Assembly (NCBI RefSeq): GCF_000819785.1
Contig: NZ_CDBK01000065.1
Location: 44,879 to 108,708 of the forward strand
Source of the DNA: Aeromonas caviae
GTDB lineage: Bacteria; Pseudomonadota; Gammaproteobacteria; Enterobacterales; Aeromonadaceae
DNA length: 63,830 nucleotides
Direction: 5' to 3'
The notes below the pieces were generated by a model. It ran no database searches. It saw nothing but the letters and a program-made list of their open reading frames with translations, and was not told the DNA's origin. The translations under genes and the position numbers were made by a program. Below, one piece after another: positions 60,913 through 63,830 of the stretch; position 1 is the first letter of the stretch; every line of letters starts with the position of its first letter.

Positions 60913-61671
60913 TCAGAGCTGGGTAGTGCGGGCGCCCGCCGCAGGCACGGTGCAGTGGGCCTTCTCGGCACTCTGCTTGCGGCCCATCCAGTCGTTGATG
61001 GCGTTTTTGCCGGCGATCATCAAACCGAGGCCGATGAAGCCGCCGGGGGGCAGGATCGCCAGCAGCAGGCTGGCGTCGGCGTGGAACAGCTCGACGCGCA
61101 ATGACTTGGCCCAGTCACCCAGCAGCAGCTCGGCACCGTCAAACAGGGTGCCCATGCCAATGATCTCGCGCAGCCCACCCAGCACCAGCAGCACCAGAGT
61201 AAAGCCCAGCCCCATCATGAAGCCATCGAGGGCCGCCAGCAGCGGCGGGTTCTTGGAGGCATACGCCTCGGCCCGGCCGATGATGACGCAGTTGGTGACG
61301 ATGAGGGCGATGAAGATGCCGAGCGCCTGATAGAGGCCGTAGGTGTAGGCGTTCATCAGCAACTGCACGCTGGTCACCAGCGCCGCGATGATCATCACGT
61401 AGACCGGGATGCGAATATCCTTGGGCACCCAGTTGCGCACCAGGGAGACGGCGAGGTTGGAGCTGACCAGCACCGCCATGGTGGCAAGGCCGAGCCCCAG
61501 CGCGTTGGTGAAGGTGGAGGAGACTGCCAGGGTGGGGCAGAGCCCCAGCACCTGCACCAGGGAGGGGTTGTTCTTCCACAGTCCCTGCAGCATCAGCTCC
61601 TTGAGCTCTTCGCGGCGGCCACTTTCCCCGGCGGGTTGGCTGGCCGTGTCAATCACGTCGACTTGTTCCAT
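60913..61671 (-). CDS. rsxE: RsxE/RnfE electron transport complex subunit
   Basis: Inner-membrane subunit (252 aa, six TM helices) of the Rnf/Rsx complex that moves electrons from NADH to ferredoxin or reduces SoxR. '[38 protein letters not shown]' (with the conserved Cys) and '[34 protein letters not shown]' (second conserved Cys) are diagnostic. The ATG at 61671 with GGAG upstream is preferred. Confidence 0.95.
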   Translation of the reverse strand: MEQVDVIDTASQPAGESGRREELKELMLQGLWKNNPSLVQVLGLCPTLAVSSTFTNALGLGLATMAVLVSSNLAVSLVRNWVPKDIRIPVYVMIIAALVTSVQLLMNAYTYGLYQALGIFIALIVTNCVIIGRAEAYASKNPPLLAALDGFMMGLGFTLVLLVLGGLREIIGMGTLFDGAELLLGDWAKSLRVELFHADASLLLAILPPGGFIGLGLMIAGKNAINDWMGRKQSAEKAHCTVPAAGARTTQL

Positions 61672-61687
61672 TGCGTGTGCTCCGGCG

Positions 61688-62320
61688 TTAGGGGTTGGTA
61701 TGGCAGGAGGGGGCATCGTGCAGCAGTTCGGGGTGCTCCTGTTGCAGCCTCAGCAAATTTTTCACCGCCTTGACCACGGCCCGCGGGGTGATGGTGGCTC
61801 CGGTGAAGGCGTCGAATTCGCCGCCATCCTTCTTCACCGCCCAGGTGGCGTCGTTGTCGGCCGTGAGGGACTTGCCGGTGAAGCTGTCGATCCAGCTGGA
61901 TTTCTTCAGCTCTATCTTGTCACCAAGCCCCGGGGTTTCCTTGTGGGCCAGCACCCTGACCGCGCTGACGGCCCCTTTTGCATCGGTGCCGACCACCATG
62001 CGAATGGCTCCACTGTAACCATCGGGGGCCACGGTTTCCAGCGCGTAGCCGGTGTGCACCCCCTTGAGGGTGGCGGTATAGAGGGGCATGGGCTCATTGC
62101 TGCCCAGGTATTCCCGGCTGCTGACCAGCTTGCAGCTGGCCACCAGATCGTTGTCATAACTCCCCTCGGGCAGCAGGGCCTGCAGGGTGCGCAGCTTCTC
62201 CAGCTCTTGCTGGTGGGCGATGCGATCCCGGGTCAGTTCGTTGGTCAGCACCACCATGGCGGTGCAGCCGAGGGCAAAGAGGGCCAGGGTCAGGCCATTC
62301 TTGCGCATGCTTTTCAACAT
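61688..62320 (-). CDS. rsxG: RsxG/RnfG electron transport complex subunit
   Basis: FMN-bearing subunit (210 aa) with one N-terminal TM helix ('[22 protein letters not shown]') and a periplasmic domain. The covalent FMN site is the Thr in '[17 protein letters not shown]' (S/T-GAT-x-T motif). '[16 protein letters not shown]' is conserved in RnfG. GGGAG lies before the ATG at 62320. Placed between rsxD and rsxE as usual. Confidence 0.95.
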   Translation of the reverse strand: MLKSMRKNGLTLALFALGCTAMVVLTNELTRDRIAHQQELEKLRTLQALLPEGSYDNDLVASCKLVSSREYLGSNEPMPLYTATLKGVHTGYALETVAPDGYSGAIRMVVGTDAKGAVSAVRVLAHKETPGLGDKIELKKSSWIDSFTGKSLTADNDATWAVKKDGGEFDAFTGATITPRAVVKAVKNLLRLQQEHPELLHDAPSCHTNP

Positions 62321-62363
62321 GGGAGGCTCCCTGTCTCGCGTCTGCGGCAATTCAGATGTGGGT

Positions 62364-63416
62364 TCATTTGCGACGGGCTCCATAGACCTTGGGGCGGGTC
62401 AGACTGTCAATCAGGGGAACGCACAGGTTGGCCAGCAACACGGCGAAGGCGAAGGCATCCGGATAGCCGCCAAAACGGCGGATGACATAGACCAGCACGC
62501 CGATGAGCACACCGTAGACGAGGCGCCCCTTTGCGGTGGTGCTGGCACTCACCGGATCGGTGGCGATGAAGAAGGCCCCGAGCATGGTGGCACCGCTGAA
62601 CAGGTGCAGCATGGGGGTGGCGGTGGCATCCGGGGTGGCCAGATAGCCCAGGGTGGCAGCGAGCAGCAATGCGCCCAGCACGGCAGTCGGAATGCGCCAG
62701 TTGATCACTTTCTGCTGGAGCAGGAAGAGGCCTCCCAGCAGGTAGCCGAGGTTGACCCAGCTCCAGCCGATGCCACCCCAGCCCTCGAAGACCTTGTGGG
62801 TCATCACTTCGGTGGCGGTCAGCCCCTGGGTCAGCCCGGTCTTTAAGGTATCCAGCGGCGTGGCCATGGTCAGGCCATCCACCCCCTGCTTGAGCTGCAG
62901 CATGCTGTAGCCGTCGAGGCTGAAGCCGGTGAAGATCACCGAGGCCGCATCGGCGAAGCCGATGTCGTAGGCGGCGATGCTGGAGGGGGGCAGCCAGCTG
63001 GTCATCTGGACCGGGAAGGAGACCAGCAGCAGCACATAGGCCACCATGGCAGGATTGAACAGGTTCTGACCGAGCCCGCCATAGAGATGCTTGGCGATGA
63101 TGATGGCAAACGCCGTGCCCAGCACCAGCATCCACCAGGGCAGCAGGGGGGGCAGGGAGAGACCGATGAGCACGGCGGTGAGCGCCGCGCTGCCATCCAG
63201 CAGGGCCGGTTTGACGGGGCGGCCGCGCAGGCGAAGGACCAGGGCCTCCGAACCCAGGGCCGTGACCAGCGCCAGCAGGATCTGGATCAGGGTCCCCCAG
63301 CCGAAGAACCAGGTCTGCGCCAGGAAGCCGGGCAGGCAGGCCAGGATCACCAGCACCATCAGGGTCTGGGTCTGTTTGCGGTTGTGGGCAAAGGGCGCAC
63401 TCGCGATATTGAACAT
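62364..63416 (-). CDS. rsxD: RsxD/RnfD electron transport complex subunit
   Basis: Membrane subunit (350 aa) with about ten TM helices. '[32 protein letters not shown]' is the RnfD core; FMN attachment is predicted at the Thr in '[13 protein letters not shown]'. '[29 protein letters not shown]' is also conserved. It starts three bases after the rsxC stop. Confidence 0.96.
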   Translation of the reverse strand: MFNIASAPFAHNRKQTQTLMVLVILACLPGFLAQTWFFGWGTLIQILLALVTALGSEALVLRLRGRPVKPALLDGSAALTAVLIGLSLPPLLPWWMLVLGTAFAIIIAKHLYGGLGQNLFNPAMVAYVLLLVSFPVQMTSWLPPSSIAAYDIGFADAASVIFTGFSLDGYSMLQLKQGVDGLTMATPLDTLKTGLTQGLTATEVMTHKVFEGWGGIGWSWVNLGYLLGGLFLLQQKVINWRIPTAVLGALLLAATLGYLATPDATATPMLHLFSGATMLGAFFIATDPVSASTTAKGRLVYGVLIGVLVYVIRRFGGYPDAFAFAVLLANLCVPLIDSLTRPKVYGARRK

Positions 63417-63419
63417 GGA

Positions 63420-63830
63420 TCAGTGGCTCTTGTCGGTCGAAGGGGAGGAGGCAGCCTCGGCCGCCAGCTTCTTGGCTTTGGCCCGGGCGATGGCGGCGGC
63501 GATGGCCGCCTTCTTGGGGTCCACCTCGGCGGCGGGCCCGGATGCGGCGGCAGGGGCCTCGGCGGTGGCGGTATCGCTTGTGTTCACGGATGTCTCACCC
63601 GCGACCACAGGCCCATCACCTTGCGCCTGGGCGGCTTTCTTGGCCTTGGCCCGGGCGATGGCGGCGGCAATGGCCGCCTTCTTGGGGTCCACCTCGGCGG
63701 CGGGCTCGGATGCGGCGGCAGGGGCCTCAACGGCGTTATCGGTTGTGTTCACGGATGTCTCACCTGCGACCACCGGCCCGTCACCTTGCGCCTGGGCGGC
63801 TTTCTTGGCCTTGGCCCGGGCGATGGCGGC
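63420..63830 (-). CDS. rsxC: RsxC/RnfC electron transport complex subunit (C-terminal tail only)
   Basis: Only the last about 137 residues are in the window; the gene starts beyond the right end. The tail is Ala/Lys-rich, with repeats of about 55-56 residues containing '[18 protein letters not shown]' and 'GETSVNT', as found in the variable C-terminus of RnfC in gammaproteobacteria. Identity rests on position upstream of rsxD and on this tail; the Fe-S and NADH-binding domains are not visible. Confidence 0.88.
   Translation of the reverse strand, partial: AAIARAKAKKAAQAQGDGPVVAGETSVNTTDNAVEAPAAASEPAAEVDPKKAAIAAAIARAKAKKAAQAQGDGPVVAGETSVNTSDTATAEAPAAASGPAAEVDPKKAAIAAAIARAKAKKLAAEAASSPSTDKSH
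63481..63830 (-). repeat. Tandem in-frame repeats in the rsxC tail
   Basis: The sequence GCCCGGGCGATG recurs at 63481, 63649 and 63814, at offsets of 168 and 165 bp (both multiples of three). At least two full copies are present and a third runs off the end. They encode an Ala/Lys helix plus an Ala/Pro/Glu linker. Confidence 0.85.

Overview
The window looks like a chromosomal segment of a gammaproteobacterium, most probably Aeromonas. The evidence is high GC with strong G/C third positions, E. coli/Vibrio-type housekeeping genes (bepA, acpH, pflA, thiI, nth, gloA, rsx, mtnN/cbiB/btuF), and above all a polar-flagellin locus in the order flagellins-flaG-fliD-fliS-(fliT-like)-maf followed by pseudaminic acid genes, which is typical of Aeromonas. 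The species assignment is inference. No tRNA, rRNA, transposase, phage gene or CRISPR array was seen.

Layout. 1-5.1 kb: a TusA-like fragment, bepA, a TlpA-like lipoprotein, an ArsC-family protein, a DUF2069 membrane protein, a penicillin-V-acylase-like hydrolase and acpH. 5.5-12.2 kb: basic amino-acid handling, with an orphan HisJ-type binding protein, an IadA-like dipeptidase lacking two canonical metal ligands, a LysO-type exporter and a complete HisP-J-Q-M-type ABC importer. 12.2-18.6 kb: an orphan CbiM-like permease, pflA with an unusual repeated N-terminus, a 979-residue GGDEF/EAL sensor and a CoA-disulfide/persulfide reductase with a rhodanese domain. 18.7-23.9 kb: a tightly packed minus-strand operon encoding a PerM/AI-2E-family protein, an outer-membrane factor, a membrane-fusion protein, a DUF2955 inner-membrane protein and a small K+-channel-like protein. 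24.4-31.6 kb: an alpha-2-macroglobulin-like lipoprotein with pbpC. 31.7-35.5 kb: an unknown gene, thiI, a small exported protein and a TRIC-family channel.

35.7-53.1 kb is the accessory core. Three flagellin paralogues each have their own sigma-28 promoter (TAAAG... and GCCGTTA... boxes with an 11-nt spacer). They are followed by flaG, fliD, fliS, a fliT-like gene and the Maf glycosyltransferase. Convergent to these is a nine-gene minus-strand operon that contains a pseudaminic acid pathway (pseB, pseC, SpsF-type cytidylyltransferase, pseG, pseH, pseI) plus an aldo/keto reductase, a class-III aminotransferase and a methyltransferase, which suggest a modified nonulosonic acid. Flagellins 2 and 3 have long (about 180 nt) related 5' leaders. 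Each can fold with a long-range helix closing just upstream of the Shine-Dalgarno sequence, and base differences between the two copies preserve pairing. A diverged copy of two leader blocks lies in the 3' region of flagellin 1. This leader family is the best candidate here for an undescribed regulatory element.

53.2-63.8 kb: btuF-cbiB-mtnN, a periplasmic binding protein, a ZIP metal transporter whose 3' end is tandemly duplicated (140-bp offset), a chemotaxis receptor, gloA, nth and the rsxE/G/D/C electron-transport genes. rsxC is cut by the window end and carries tandem repeats in its C-terminal tail. Start codons were chosen by ribosome-binding site, signal peptide and family length. All family calls come from reading motifs, not from database searches.
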